Part shown: positions 28,120-37,820 of the stretch, in pieces
Layout of the letters: each line of letters opens with the position of its first letter
How positions within the stretch are numbered: the stretch's first letter is position 1
Assembly: GCA_902476265.1 (NCBI GenBank)
Contig: CABSCP010000016.1
Coordinates: 1 to 64,000, forward strand
DNA from: an uncultured Lachnospiraceae bacterium
GTDB taxonomy: Bacteria; Bacillota; Clostridia; Lachnospirales; Lachnospiraceae
Direction: 5' to 3'
Length of the DNA: 64,000 nucleotides
Program-made: the position numbers and the translations under genes
Notes under the pieces: generated by a model
What the model saw: the letters and a program-made list of their open reading frames with translations, nothing else
The model's database searches: none
Told to the model about the DNA's origin: nothing

Positions 28120-29673
28120 ATGTTCTATACGATTGCGCTGATGTTGATATTTGCTGTAATATTGCTGATTTTTGACCATGAAAGCAGATATTCCTGGCTG
28201 TTTGTGCTGATGGCAGTGGGGGCGGTGATTGCCTTTTTTTCCATAATACTGCATATCAACATGTTTGCAAGTTATGGGTATTATATGAAAGACAGCGTGT
28301 ATTACTGGCTGGACTGGCGCATTTACCGATGGATAACAGGAAGGGTATCCATTCCGATTGTGGCGAATATAAGAATGATTAATATCGGAATATCACTGTA
28401 TCTGCTGGCGGTGACCATTTTTAATTATGTGTTCAGCAAAGAACTTACACGGAATTTCCGTCCGATGAGAAAACGGGATTACGGGTGGGCGCTGCTGCTT
28501 CTCTTTCTGGTGCCGCTGGTCTCACTGATTCTTCCTGATCCGCAGGTATCAACCAGGATGTATATTGCCTATCATTTGAGCGCGCATCCGGAATGGAACT
28601 ATATTTTTTACAGAATACTTGAAATTGGCTATAAGCTTTTGATTTTTTTCCTGTTGTTCCGCCCGGCTGTCATTCTAATTAAGTCGGTGATGGCGGCTTC
28701 CATTCCTTTTTTAAAAAAGAGACTGCTCATGTTTTCGGCAGGACTGGTGTTGATGAACAGTATTTTTTACAGCTTTTTTTATATCGGTTCCTTCAGTGTA
28801 TCCGTGGAAAAAGTGATACGGAGCGGGTTCTGGATTTTTGAAAATGTGGAAGGAAATATTCCAAAGGTATATTTAATGGGATCATCAGTCATTTTTGTAG
28901 TCATCTGTTTCTGCATGTTTATACTGCTGAGTTTTCAGATGGATATATCGGCTACTCTTTTTGCAGAAAAGAAGATTCAGAAGAATGTGGCCATCATGAA
29001 TGAAATTCTGGGAGAAACCCTTCATTCTCAGAAGAACCTTTTTTTCTCCATGCAGATCCTTGTGCAGAAAATAGGGAAAAAAGTGGAATGTCGGGAGAAG
29101 GTTCCGGAACTGGAGAGGCTTGGCAGCCTGGTGGACAGTTCGCTGGAACGGATCACGGAAATGCTGGATGAACTGAAAGATATCAAATATCAGTATTTAA
29201 ATAACAATGTACTGGATATCATAGATCATGCGGTAAGGGAGGCTAATTTACCGGAAACGGTTACATTGGAATGGGACAGGCAGCGTTATGACAGAGAAAA
29301 TACTTTTGGAATGTACGATAAATATCACCTGGAGAAAGCACTGGTAAATGTGATCAATAATGCTGTGGAGGCGGTTGAACTGTCAGGACGTCAGGACGGA
29401 AGGGTTCGTATCCAGTTGGATTTTATGCTGCGGTGGATGGTGATCATGATCCAGGACAATGGGACGGGCATTCCGAGAAAACAGCGAAAGCATATTTTTA
29501 CGCCTCATTACTCCGGGAAACACGGGAAGATGAACTGGGGGCTTGGGCTTCCCTATGTATATAAAGTTATGAAAGCGCATCTGGGACAGATTAAGATTGA
29601 CAGTAAATACGGGGTATATACTTCTGTGCTGCTGATGCTGCCTGCGGGCAGGGGGAATCAGCATAGAGAATGA
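28120..29673 (+). CDS. Seven-TM sensor histidine kinase
   Basis: A membrane kinase without a sizeable extracellular domain. About seven helices fill residues 1-285; the dimerisation region carries ETLHSQKN with likely phospho-His302; a HATPase domain (about 370-510) has N box NVINNAVEA, G1 DNGTGI and G2 GLGLPYV. It is neither YesM-like (no NPHFLYN) nor a classical HAMP kinase. Its place directly after the permeases, and the NarL-type regulator after it, suggest it reads transporter activity or a membrane-level signal. That is inference. Confidence 0.82.
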   Translation: MFYTIALMLIFAVILLIFDHESRYSWLFVLMAVGAVIAFFSIILHINMFASYGYYMKDSVYYWLDWRIYRWITGRVSIPIVANIRMINIGISLYLLAVTIFNYVFSKELTRNFRPMRKRDYGWALLLLFLVPLVSLILPDPQVSTRMYIAYHLSAHPEWNYIFYRILEIGYKLLIFFLLFRPAVILIKSVMAASIPFLKKRLLMFSAGLVLMNSIFYSFFYIGSFSVSVEKVIRSGFWIFENVEGNIPKVYLMGSSVIFVVICFCMFILLSFQMDISATLFAEKKIQKNVAIMNEILGETLHSQKNLFFSMQILVQKIGKKVECREKVPELERLGSLVDSSLERITEMLDELKDIKYQYLNNNVLDIIDHAVREANLPETVTLEWDRQRYDRENTFGMYDKYHLEKALVNVINNAVEAVELSGRQDGRVRIQLDFMLRWMVIMIQDNGTGIPRKQRKHIFTPHYSGKHGKMNWGLGLPYVYKVMKAHLGQIKIDSKYGVYTSVLLMLPAGRGNQHRE

Positions 29674-29686
29674 CGGGAGGATTGGC

Positions 29687-30358
29687 ATGGGGGAATTAAA
29701 GCTTTTAATTGTGGATGACATGGAGGAGATCAGACTGCATCTTGCCGAGGAGATTTCGGAACAGGCGGAAGATATTGTGGTCGTCGGAACAGCGGACAGC
29801 GGAAGCATGGCAGTTGAAATGGCAACCAGACTGCTTCCGGATGTCATTCTCATGGATATCCAAATGGAAACACGCACGGCAGGAATTACGGCCATTCAAA
29901 AGATCCGCGATAATTTCCCCAACATTAAATGTATTGCGCTGACGATCCATGAAGATGAGGAATTCATATTCCGCGCTTATCTTGCCGGCGCTGTGGATTA
30001 TATCATAAAGACCCGTCCCATAGAAAAAATTATTCAATCCATTTATGCGGTGGCGGAAAACAGGCTGCTCCTCCGGCCGGAAGTCGGAAAACGTTTGATT
30101 GAAGAATACCGGCAGATCCATGAGAACCAGGTGCGGATGAAGGAAACCATGCGGGTCATGCTGATGATCAATACTACGGAATATGAAATCTTAAAGCTGG
30201 CATACAGAGGGCTTACTTACAGACAGATAGCGCAGCAGCGGTTTGTGGAAGAGACTACAATTCGGTCACAGGTGAATCATATTTTAAAGAAATTCGGAAA
30301 GAAGAAAATGAAGGAAGTTCTTGAAGAGCTGCGGGAATTGAAAATATTTGAGGAATGA
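29687..30358 (+). CDS. LuxR/NarL-type response regulator
   Basis: Receiver domain (about 1-120) with acidic DD at 10-11, phospho-acceptor Asp57, Thr86 and Lys108. A C-terminal helix-turn-helix of the LuxR type spans about 155-215 (TEYEILKLAYRGLTYRQIAQ). Length 223 is normal. It follows its kinase by 13 bases with a GGGAGG site and likely controls this locus. Confidence 0.87.
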   Translation: MGELKLLIVDDMEEIRLHLAEEISEQAEDIVVVGTADSGSMAVEMATRLLPDVILMDIQMETRTAGITAIQKIRDNFPNIKCIALTIHEDEEFIFRAYLAGAVDYIIKTRPIEKIIQSIYAVAENRLLLRPEVGKRLIEEYRQIHENQVRMKETMRVMLMINTTEYEILKLAYRGLTYRQIAQQRFVEETTIRSQVNHILKKFGKKKMKEVLEELRELKIFEE

Positions 30359-30386
30359 GCCGGTTTTTTAAAAGGAGGAAAAGTTC

Positions 30387-31328
30387 ATGATTTACAGAGC
30401 GTTTGGGAATACGGGAATGAAGGTTTCGGAGATTGGTTTCGGGGCCTGGGCCATCGGAGGTAAAGGCTGGGGCGAAGCCTGTGACGATGCGGCATCGAAA
30501 GAAGCTCTTAAGGAGGCCTGGGAGGGCGGCGTTAATCTGTTTGATACCTGTGATGCTTACGGGGACGGGCACAGTGAAGAGTTGATTGGAAGGTTTCTGA
30601 AAGGCAGGAGAGAGCAGGCCGTTATTGTAACGAAAGGGGGAACTGATTTCAGGCGGCCGGAGAGGAGCAAGAATTTTACACGGCCTTATTTGCTTCAAAG
30701 TCTTGACGAAAGTCTGACACGGATGGGAACCGAATATGTGGATGTGTATCTGCTTCACGTGCCGGATGCCGGGTGGCAGGACAGAGAGCGTGTATTTGAT
30801 ACCCTGGCGGAGATCAAAAAATCAGGTAAAGCCCGGTATGTGGGGCTGGCCATGTGGGGGAGTGCGGATACCATGCACGCCTTTGAAGCGGATCGGGACG
30901 GCGTCGTGGAGGTCTTGCAATGTCCTTTTAACATATTAAATAAGTCAAATCCGGAGGTCATCTCCATTGCGGAAAAAAAGAAGATTGCCGTCATGACCAG
31001 CCAGCCTCTGGCAAGCGGTATTTTAACCGGAAAGTATAAAGCGGGCACGCAATTTGCCCCGGGGGACAACCGGAAGGGCTTTTGGACAGAGAAACGCTGG
31101 GAATCCGTACAGCAGGATATGCGCGTGATTGAAGCCTGTGCAGAGGAGATGGGGATGCCGATGACGGAGCTGGCGCTGGCTTTTAATCTCTCATGGCCCG
31201 GGATCAGCTGCGTGATTCCGGGAGGGAAAAATGCCGTGCAGGTGCGGGGCAGTCTCAGGGCAGCAGGAAAACGCCTGCCCGATGATATCGTGCGCCGGCT
31301 GGCAGATACGAAAGGATTTGTATTTTGA
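30387..31328 (+). CDS. Aldo/keto reductase
   Basis: A cytoplasmic NAD(P)H-dependent oxidoreductase of 313 residues with a TIM barrel. The tetrad motifs are visible: FDTCDAYGDGHSE (Asp and Tyr), VTKGG (Lys) and YLLHVPD (His). The cofactor region SCVIPGGKNAVQVRGSL near the C-terminus fits the family. In this operon it may act on a keto sugar or sugar lactone made by the neighbouring oxidoreductases; the substrate cannot be read from sequence. Confidence 0.87.
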   Translation: MIYRAFGNTGMKVSEIGFGAWAIGGKGWGEACDDAASKEALKEAWEGGVNLFDTCDAYGDGHSEELIGRFLKGRREQAVIVTKGGTDFRRPERSKNFTRPYLLQSLDESLTRMGTEYVDVYLLHVPDAGWQDRERVFDTLAEIKKSGKARYVGLAMWGSADTMHAFEADRDGVVEVLQCPFNILNKSNPEVISIAEKKKIAVMTSQPLASGILTGKYKAGTQFAPGDNRKGFWTEKRWESVQQDMRVIEACAEEMGMPMTELALAFNLSWPGISCVIPGGKNAVQVRGSLRAAGKRLPDDIVRRLADTKGFVF

Positions 31329-31352
31329 ACGGCAAACGGTTGGAGCGTACAT

Positions 31353-33836
31353 ATGAAAGAGATTAAAATTAACCAAAACTGGCAGCTTTTACAGTTTGAG
31401 CCTGAAGAAGGAGACTCATGGCAGGTATTGGAAGAGGCGTTTGACCGTGGTGAAAAGCGAGGCAGGCAGATTTTTGAGGTAATACATTTTCCGGCTCAGG
31501 TACACGACGTGCTGCTCTCCAGGAATGTGATAGAAAATCCGAATATCCATGGAAAAAACGAGGATTTGTGGATTGAGGATGCGGACTGGGCTTACCGTTG
31601 TGCATTTACGGCACAGGAGGGACTTTTGTCGCAGCTCTTACTGGAAGGTGTGGATACTTTTGCCGATATCTGGCTGAATGGGACATGCGTCGGAAGATGC
31701 GGCGACGTTTTCCTGACATATTCCTTTGAAGTTTCGGAGCATATCAGAGAAAATAATGTGCTCATTGTATATTTTCATTCCTCAAAAAGGAGGGTGGAGC
31801 AGATCGATGTGCCTGAAAAGTATGAAGGCCGGGTTCCCGCCATTTCCGCTGCCAGGATTTTCAGGTCCGGCTTCCATGAGTACTGCGGTCCGGTACCGCG
31901 CCTGATCCGCTGTGGACTGTATGGGGAAGTGATCTTAAGACAGGTGGAAAAACTGGCTTTCTCCGGTGTGACGGCTGATGTGAGTCTGGAAGGGGAAAAA
32001 GGAAGAGTAAAAATCAATGCGGAATTTACCGGATTATATGAAGGGGAAAAATGGGGCGCTGTGCTCACGGATCCGGAAGGAAATGTAGTCTGCAGCAGAA
32101 CCGCAGATATCGAGAGGAGAGAGGAAACGCTGGAGCTGGAAGCGGAAAGGCCGTATCTGTGGTATCCGTGGACCTGTGGGAAACCGGTGCTGTATACGCT
32201 TGAAATTTTCTGCGGCGGCATGGATGGAGAAAGGGTGAAAAAACAGATCGGGTTTCGGACTGTGGAGCGGAAGGGAGACTTTGATTTTTCCGTTAACGGA
32301 AGACCTGTAAAACTTTGGGGAGTTAACCTCACACATCCGGACACATTAACAAACTGTTATGAAGAGGAACGGATGAACAGGCTGCTGGACATGGCGAGGC
32401 TTGCGAACTGTAATATTGTGCGCGTCTGGGGAGAAAGTGAAAAATATCCGGATCAATTTTATGAAGAATGTGACCGGCGGGGAATTTTGATATGGCAGGA
32501 TTTTTACTTATGCTGCTCTATGTATCCGGAAGAAGAGGATTATCTTGCGCTTTGCGGGATGGAGGCGGCACAGCTGGTAAAAAGGCTGAAAAGCCACCCC
32601 TGCATTTTGCTGTGGTGCGGCGGAAATGAACTGTTTCTCGCCAGAGATTACGGCTATCCGGGCACCCGCTGCTTTGGTGAAAAGATTGTGGAGGAAGTTT
32701 ATCCAAAGGTATGTGCAATGTTGGATCCCGGGAGGTATTATCACAGTTCTTCTCCCAGCCGGGGCAGATGGGCAAATGATCCGACAGAAGGGGATACCCA
32801 CGGATATACACATCTGTGGTTTGTGCCGGGCAGGCGGTTCCCGGTGTTTTTAAGCGAAAACTGCCGCGTATCCACACCGGCCTTAAAAACCATGGAACGG
32901 ATGATGTCCCCGGAAGAATTATGGCCTTCCGACTATCATCCGGGGGTATTTCGGAATAAACGGCTGGAGTGGCCGGAAAGCTGGAATCTGCATACCACAA
33001 ATGAAGGGTGGAAAAAACTGGGGCCTGTGGAACGTTTTCCGGATGCGGAAAATGCAGAGGAGCTGATCTATCGGATCGGGGCCGCCCATGCAGGTTATAT
33101 CCATGAACAGGTCTGCAGATTCAGGAGAGGCTATGCCGGGGATGAGGCGGTAAGAGAAAGAAAGACAAAGGGACACATGCTGTGGAAGTTTCATAATAAC
33201 AGCAACATCATTTCTTATGGAGTGGTGGATTACTTTCTGGAACCCTATTACCCCTATTATGAATTGATGCGCTGTTACAGCCCGTTTCTGGTATCCTGTG
33301 AACTGGGGGACCACGGTTTTATCTGGGTGACAAACGACACGGCGGAGGTTGTGGAAGGAACCCTGGAGGTCTTCTTGTTTCATCTGCAGCAAAACAGAGT
33401 GACAGACCGGATCAGGGTGAAGTTCAAGGCCAGGCCGGATGAATCTTTTCCTGTCTGCAGTCTGGATGTTTTCGGTCAGTTCAGGAAAGAAAACATCATC
33501 TGTGCCGCCGCCTTTGACCGGGAAGGCAGAATGATCGGCCTCAGTATGGATGCGTGCGAAATTGAGAGGAAGCTGGAATATCCCACTGATACCGGTTTGG
33601 AAATTGCACAGGACGGGGCGGAACTGACCGTTACTTCCAGAGCATACGCGAGATGTGTGGAACTGGCCGGAGAGGAAGAGGGCGACCGGTTTGGCTGGCT
33701 CTTTTCGGACAATTATTTTGACTTGCTGCCCGGAATGCAGAAACGCGTGAAGGTTTTGGGAAAGCATTTAAAAGGCAGGATAACCGCCAAATCAGTATAT
33801 GATGAACGACAGGTGTCATGCAGCTATCACACATAA
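31353..33836 (+). CDS. Glycoside hydrolase family 2 enzyme, beta-mannosidase-like
   Basis: A retaining exo-beta-glycosidase of 827 residues with no signal peptide. The N-terminal jelly-roll and immunoglobulin-like domains (about 1-290) precede the TIM barrel. The acid/base Glu426 is in the CGGNELF motif and the likely nucleophile Glu502 in PVFLSENCRVS. The layout and the WGGNE-like motif are closest to beta-mannosidases, but the GH2 family also holds beta-glucuronidases and others. It sits between an aldo/keto reductase and an FAD oxidoreductase gene. Confidence 0.83.
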   Translation: MKEIKINQNWQLLQFEPEEGDSWQVLEEAFDRGEKRGRQIFEVIHFPAQVHDVLLSRNVIENPNIHGKNEDLWIEDADWAYRCAFTAQEGLLSQLLLEGVDTFADIWLNGTCVGRCGDVFLTYSFEVSEHIRENNVLIVYFHSSKRRVEQIDVPEKYEGRVPAISAARIFRSGFHEYCGPVPRLIRCGLYGEVILRQVEKLAFSGVTADVSLEGEKGRVKINAEFTGLYEGEKWGAVLTDPEGNVVCSRTADIERREETLELEAERPYLWYPWTCGKPVLYTLEIFCGGMDGERVKKQIGFRTVERKGDFDFSVNGRPVKLWGVNLTHPDTLTNCYEEERMNRLLDMARLANCNIVRVWGESEKYPDQFYEECDRRGILIWQDFYLCCSMYPEEEDYLALCGMEAAQLVKRLKSHPCILLWCGGNELFLARDYGYPGTRCFGEKIVEEVYPKVCAMLDPGRYYHSSSPSRGRWANDPTEGDTHGYTHLWFVPGRRFPVFLSENCRVSTPALKTMERMMSPEELWPSDYHPGVFRNKRLEWPESWNLHTTNEGWKKLGPVERFPDAENAEELIYRIGAAHAGYIHEQVCRFRRGYAGDEAVRERKTKGHMLWKFHNNSNIISYGVVDYFLEPYYPYYELMRCYSPFLVSCELGDHGFIWVTNDTAEVVEGTLEVFLFHLQQNRVTDRIRVKFKARPDESFPVCSLDVFGQFRKENIICAAAFDREGRMIGLSMDACEIERKLEYPTDTGLEIAQDGAELTVTSRAYARCVELAGEEEGDRFGWLFSDNYFDLLPGMQKRVKVLGKHLKGRITAKSVYDERQVSCSYHT

Positions 33837-33881
33837 CAACCGGGTTCTCATGAAAAGAAATCGATCCTTTCAGGAGGGAGT

Positions 33882-35255
33882 ATGGAGAAGAAAGTGATTT
33901 TGGAGAGGCTTGAAACACCGATAAGCTATCGCTGTGACGTGGCCGTCTGCGGCGGAGGCACCGCCGGTTTTACAGCGGCTCTGGCGGCAGCCAGAAGCGG
34001 AGCGGAAACCATATTAATTGAAGAAAGGGGCTATGTCGGCGGAACTTTGGTCAACGGGGCAGGGCCTTTACACAGTTTTTTTAACCTTTATCAGGCGTGG
34101 GAGGGGGCGGAGAAAAAGCAGCTGATTTTTGGAGTTGCCCAGGAAATCGTGGACAGGCTTACCGAACGGAAGGCGTGTCTGGGACATTTGGAGCAGGTGA
34201 CCGGCGGCAGTTATGATTCCGCCATTACGCTGATTGACTGGGAAGCTTTTAAGGAACTGGCATTTGAAATGCTGGAAGAAGCCGGCGTGAAGCTGCTTTT
34301 ACATACTACTGTTGCAGCGGTCTGTAAAGAGGGCGATGTGGTAAAAGGCATTATTGTGCAGGGAAGATCCGGCAGGGAGGCGGTTTTATCCAAAGTGACA
34401 GTGGATTGCACCGGAAATGCGGATGTGGCGGCACTGGCCGGATGCGGTTACATAAAACGGCATCAGACGACTTCTGTCGGAATGCCGTTTGGCATGATGA
34501 ATGTGGATATGATGAAGCTGACAGCGTGGCTGAAGGATAAGGGGCTGATCACCCAGCTGATTGAAGGGAATAAAGGAAGCAGCGTTGACCATATCATACG
34601 GCTGGGCTTTGATTTAAAAAAAGTTCCGGAATTCACAGATATTATGGAAGAAACGGGAATATGGGGGCCTTTGGGATATTCCTTCCACGAAAATGAATTT
34701 ACCTATATTAATGCTGCCTGTGTAAAAAATGTAGATGCATCCGATACGGAGGAGCTGACGAGAGCCGAAGCAAAGCTGCGCGGCCAGGTAAGAATGTTGT
34801 CTCTAATGCTTAAAGAGTATATTCCGGGATTTGAAAATTCCTGGGTGAGCTGGACGCCTGACAGCGCCGGAGTCAGGTTGACAAGAATCGTGGAATGTGA
34901 ACATGATATGTCTCTGGAAGAAATTACGGAAGGAAGCCGGTTTGACGACGAAGTATTTTTATATGGCTTCCATGACTGTGCTCCGAAAATTACCATAAAA
35001 GAAGGAAAGTGGTATGGATTCCCTTACCGGGCGCTGGTGCCAAAAAGGATCGACGGTCTGCTTGTGGCCGGCAGGTGCGTGACCGGCACATGGGAGGCGC
35101 ATATGTCTACGAGAAATACGGTTTCCTGCATGGCGCAGGGACAGGCGGCGGGGACAGCGGCCGCGCTTTGTGCGAAAGAGGAGGCGGAGCCCCGGAATCT
35201 GAATGCGGAAGAACTCAGGAATTCACTGCGCTGTCAGGGTGTCTTTTTAGGCTGA
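33882..35255 (+). CDS. FAD-dependent oxidoreductase (FAD_oxidored family), second copy
   Basis: A flavoprotein of 457 residues in the same family as the one encoded at 8232, but clearly divergent from it. The FAD motif is DVAVCGGGTAGFTAALAAARSG, followed by LIEERGYVGGTLV, and the C-terminal FAD contact reads RIDGLLVAGRCVTGTWEAH. The gene starts after CAGGAGGG. It is flanked by a GH2 and a D-2-hydroxyacid dehydrogenase gene, suggesting oxidation of a sugar or hydroxy acid released from the imported compound. Confidence 0.83.
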   Translation: MEKKVILERLETPISYRCDVAVCGGGTAGFTAALAAARSGAETILIEERGYVGGTLVNGAGPLHSFFNLYQAWEGAEKKQLIFGVAQEIVDRLTERKACLGHLEQVTGGSYDSAITLIDWEAFKELAFEMLEEAGVKLLLHTTVAAVCKEGDVVKGIIVQGRSGREAVLSKVTVDCTGNADVAALAGCGYIKRHQTTSVGMPFGMMNVDMMKLTAWLKDKGLITQLIEGNKGSSVDHIIRLGFDLKKVPEFTDIMEETGIWGPLGYSFHENEFTYINAACVKNVDASDTEELTRAEAKLRGQVRMLSLMLKEYIPGFENSWVSWTPDSAGVRLTRIVECEHDMSLEEITEGSRFDDEVFLYGFHDCAPKITIKEGKWYGFPYRALVPKRIDGLLVAGRCVTGTWEAHMSTRNTVSCMAQGQAAGTAAALCAKEEAEPRNLNAEELRNSLRCQGVFLG

Positions 35256-35300
35256 ACAAAAATAGCTTTAAGCGGATCGGAATAAAGGAGGAAATCACAA

Positions 35301-36257
35301 ATGAATATTGTTTTAGCGGAACCTATCGGCGTGCCGGAAAATGTGGTGGAAGAATATGCCCGCAGGCTGCGGGAAATGGGACATACATTTCGGTATTACA
35401 GGGATGTGGCTGGGGATAACGCGGAATTGATCCGGCGTTGTAACGACTGTGAAATTGTTATGATTGCGAATCATCCTTTCCCGGATGAGGTCATCGCCGC
35501 AAGCAGGAAACTGCGCATGATTTCGGTCGCTTTTACCGGGATAGATCATGTGGGGACAAATAACTGCAAAGAACAGGATATTATGGTATGCAATGCGGCA
35601 GGGTATTCGGACCAGACGGTGGCAGAGCTGGTGATCGGGTTTGCGGTTGATGCGTATCGCCATGTCATACAGGGGGACAGGCGCGTCCGGGAGGGCGGAA
35701 AGAACGCAGGACTGACAGGAAGAGAGATTCATGGCAAAACGGTTGGCATCATTGGGCTGGGGCATATTGGAATGAGAACTGCCCGGCTGTTTCAAGCATT
35801 TGGCGCACGTGTAACCGCGTATAACCGGAGTCAGTCCCAAGAGGCCATAGAGGCCGGTATCGAATATCTGCCGCTGGATGAATTGTTGAAAGTGAGCGAT
35901 ATTATATCTGTCCATCTGCCGCTGAAAGAGGAGACGAGAGGATTTATTGATTCCGGCAAACTTGCCCTGATGAAAAAAGGAGCTGTTTTGATCAATTGTG
36001 CCAGAGGCCCTATTGTGGATGCAAAAGCCCTGGCCGGGGCGCTGAACGAAGATAGGCTCGGCTGTGCCTGTGTGGATGTATTCGACTGTGAGCCGCCGGT
36101 TCCCAAGGACAATCCGCTCCTTTCAGCGAAAAATGTGATCCTGACGCCTCATATCGCATATCTGTCCGAAGAATCCATGCTTCGACGCGCGGAAATTGTA
36201 TTTCAGAATGTTTTTGATTATCTGGACGGCAGACCGTCAAATATCTGCAGGCTGTAG
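35301..36257 (+). CDS. D-isomer-specific 2-hydroxyacid dehydrogenase
   Basis: An NAD-dependent cytoplasmic enzyme interconverting 2-hydroxy and 2-keto acids; 318 residues. The NAD motif GLGHIGMRTARLFQAFG, the substrate motif INCARGPIVD (Arg) and the catalytic His in ILTPHIAYLSEE are all intact. AAAGGAGG precedes the ATG. It is the last gene of the operon. Relatives include glycerate, phosphoglycerate and hydroxypyruvate enzymes; the exact substrate is unknown. Confidence 0.9.
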   Translation: MNIVLAEPIGVPENVVEEYARRLREMGHTFRYYRDVAGDNAELIRRCNDCEIVMIANHPFPDEVIAASRKLRMISVAFTGIDHVGTNNCKEQDIMVCNAAGYSDQTVAELVIGFAVDAYRHVIQGDRRVREGGKNAGLTGREIHGKTVGIIGLGHIGMRTARLFQAFGARVTAYNRSQSQEAIEAGIEYLPLDELLKVSDIISVHLPLKEETRGFIDSGKLALMKKGAVLINCARGPIVDAKALAGALNEDRLGCACVDVFDCEPPVPKDNPLLSAKNVILTPHIAYLSEESMLRRAEIVFQNVFDYLDGRPSNICRL

Positions 36258-36278
36258 TATTTTTAAGCACAATATAAA

Positions 36279-36307
36279 TTGACATCGACAGGTGCCGGTG
36301 GTACTAT
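36279..36307 (+). promoter_or_regulatory. Promoter of the MATE-degV operon
   Basis: A perfect TTGACA (36279-36284) and TACTAT (36302-36307) are separated by 17 bases. An imperfect dyad, ATCATTAAC then GTTATGAT, lies just downstream (36308-36335) and could be an operator. Confidence 0.7.
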
Positions 36308-36360
36308 CATTAACAATGAGAAAATGGTTATGATTAAGGAGGCCGCCGGGTACAACAGAT

Positions 36361-37806
36361 ATGCATAAGAGCAGCCGGATAGACTGGAAAGTATTTTTCA
36401 GGGCAGTGCTCACGATAGCACTGCCCATCGCATTACAGAATTTTCTGTCCACCACAGCCAGCATGGTGGATACAATTATGATCGGAAGCCAGGGAGAACT
36501 GTCAGTGGCGGCAGTGGGAATCTGTTCTCAGATATCCTCCCTGTTTTTTTCGTGTTATTTCGGATTCGCGGGCGGATCGCTGCTGTTTTTCTCTCAGTAT
36601 TGGGGCGCGGAAAATGAAAAGGGAATCAGCAAAACTTTTGGGATTTCGCTGGTATGTATGTTGGCCGTATCCCTGCTGTTCGGTGGTGCAGCGGTCACCA
36701 ATCCGGAGTTTGTGCTGGGTATTTACACGGATAAACAGAATATCGCGGCTGTGGGGGCGCCTTATATGCGGATTGTGGGATTTGCCTACCCGCTGCAGGT
36801 GCTGGCGGTGCTCATCAGCTTTTTGATGCGGTCCACAGAGCGGGTGAAAGCGCCCCTGTTCAGTTCCATTCTGGCGCTGATTACCAACTTCGTACTCAAC
36901 TGGATTTTAATTTACGGGCGTTTCGGCATGCCGAAAATGGGTGCGGCCGGAGCGGCGGTGGGAACGCTGGCTTCCGGCATGGTAAATCTTTTGATTCTGC
37001 TCCTTTTTTTATGGAAAGATAAAAAGACGGTGAGACTCAGAGTCAAAGATATGTTTTTCTGGGGAGACGGTTTTTTCAAAACTTATTTTTCCAAATGTTT
37101 TCCTATCATTATTAACGAACTGTTTTACGGGATCGGCCAGATGCTCATCAATGTGGTCATCGGGCGGCAGGCGGAATCCGCAATCGCGGCCATGGCAGCC
37201 TTCCGGGTGCTGGAAGGATTTGTGTTCGCCTTTTTCGGCGGCCTGGCGGATGCCAGTTCCGTGGTGGTGGGAAAAGAAGTGGGCGCAGGCCGTCATATGA
37301 AGGGGTATCAGTATGTGAAAGGGTTTGCCATGCTCTGCCCGGCCATCACGTTTTGCATCTGTCTCATCGGCCTCTCGCTCAACCGGCCGCTTCTGGGGCT
37401 GTTCGGCCTGGGCGCGGAAGCCATGTTTTACGGGAAGTATATGATCATGATCTATCTGGCGGCGGGAACCATCCGCACCTGCAACTATATCATGAACAGC
37501 TGTTACAGGGCCGGCGGGGAGGCCATTTTCGGAACCGTTCTGGAAATCACCTGTCTGTTCACGATCAGCGTTCCCGCCACATGGATTGCGGGCATGGTGC
37601 TCAAACTGCCCTTTTTGGCAGTGTTCGCATTTATCTATACGGATGAACTGATCCGGCTGATTTTCGAATTGTATTATACCAGGAGCGGAAAATGGGTGAA
37701 GCCTGTAACGGAGGCCGGGAAAGAAGCTCTGCCGGAGTTTAAGGAAGAACTGGCGGCCTGTCTGCACAGGGGGAAAAGCCATGCTGCTGACGGAAGGTTA
37801 GGATGA
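36361..37806 (+). CDS. MATE family multidrug/sodium antiporter
   Basis: A twelve-helix membrane exporter of 481 residues. The MatE repeats are visible, each opening with a segment like IALPIALQNFLSTTASMVDTIMIG near residue 20. Substrate is not predictable (drugs, flavonoids or other cations). The ribosome site AAGGAGG at 36336-36342 is unusually far (about 18 bases) from the ATG, but I see no better in-frame start. The stop overlaps an ATG of the DegV gene (ATGA). Confidence 0.9.
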   Translation: MHKSSRIDWKVFFRAVLTIALPIALQNFLSTTASMVDTIMIGSQGELSVAAVGICSQISSLFFSCYFGFAGGSLLFFSQYWGAENEKGISKTFGISLVCMLAVSLLFGGAAVTNPEFVLGIYTDKQNIAAVGAPYMRIVGFAYPLQVLAVLISFLMRSTERVKAPLFSSILALITNFVLNWILIYGRFGMPKMGAAGAAVGTLASGMVNLLILLLFLWKDKKTVRLRVKDMFFWGDGFFKTYFSKCFPIIINELFYGIGQMLINVVIGRQAESAIAAMAAFRVLEGFVFAFFGGLADASSVVVGKEVGAGRHMKGYQYVKGFAMLCPAITFCICLIGLSLNRPLLGLFGLGAEAMFYGKYMIMIYLAAGTIRTCNYIMNSCYRAGGEAIFGTVLEITCLFTISVPATWIAGMVLKLPFLAVFAFIYTDELIRLIFELYYTRSGKWVKPVTEAGKEALPEFKEELAACLHRGKSHAADGRLG

Positions 37807-37820
37807 GGGAGGAATGTAAA

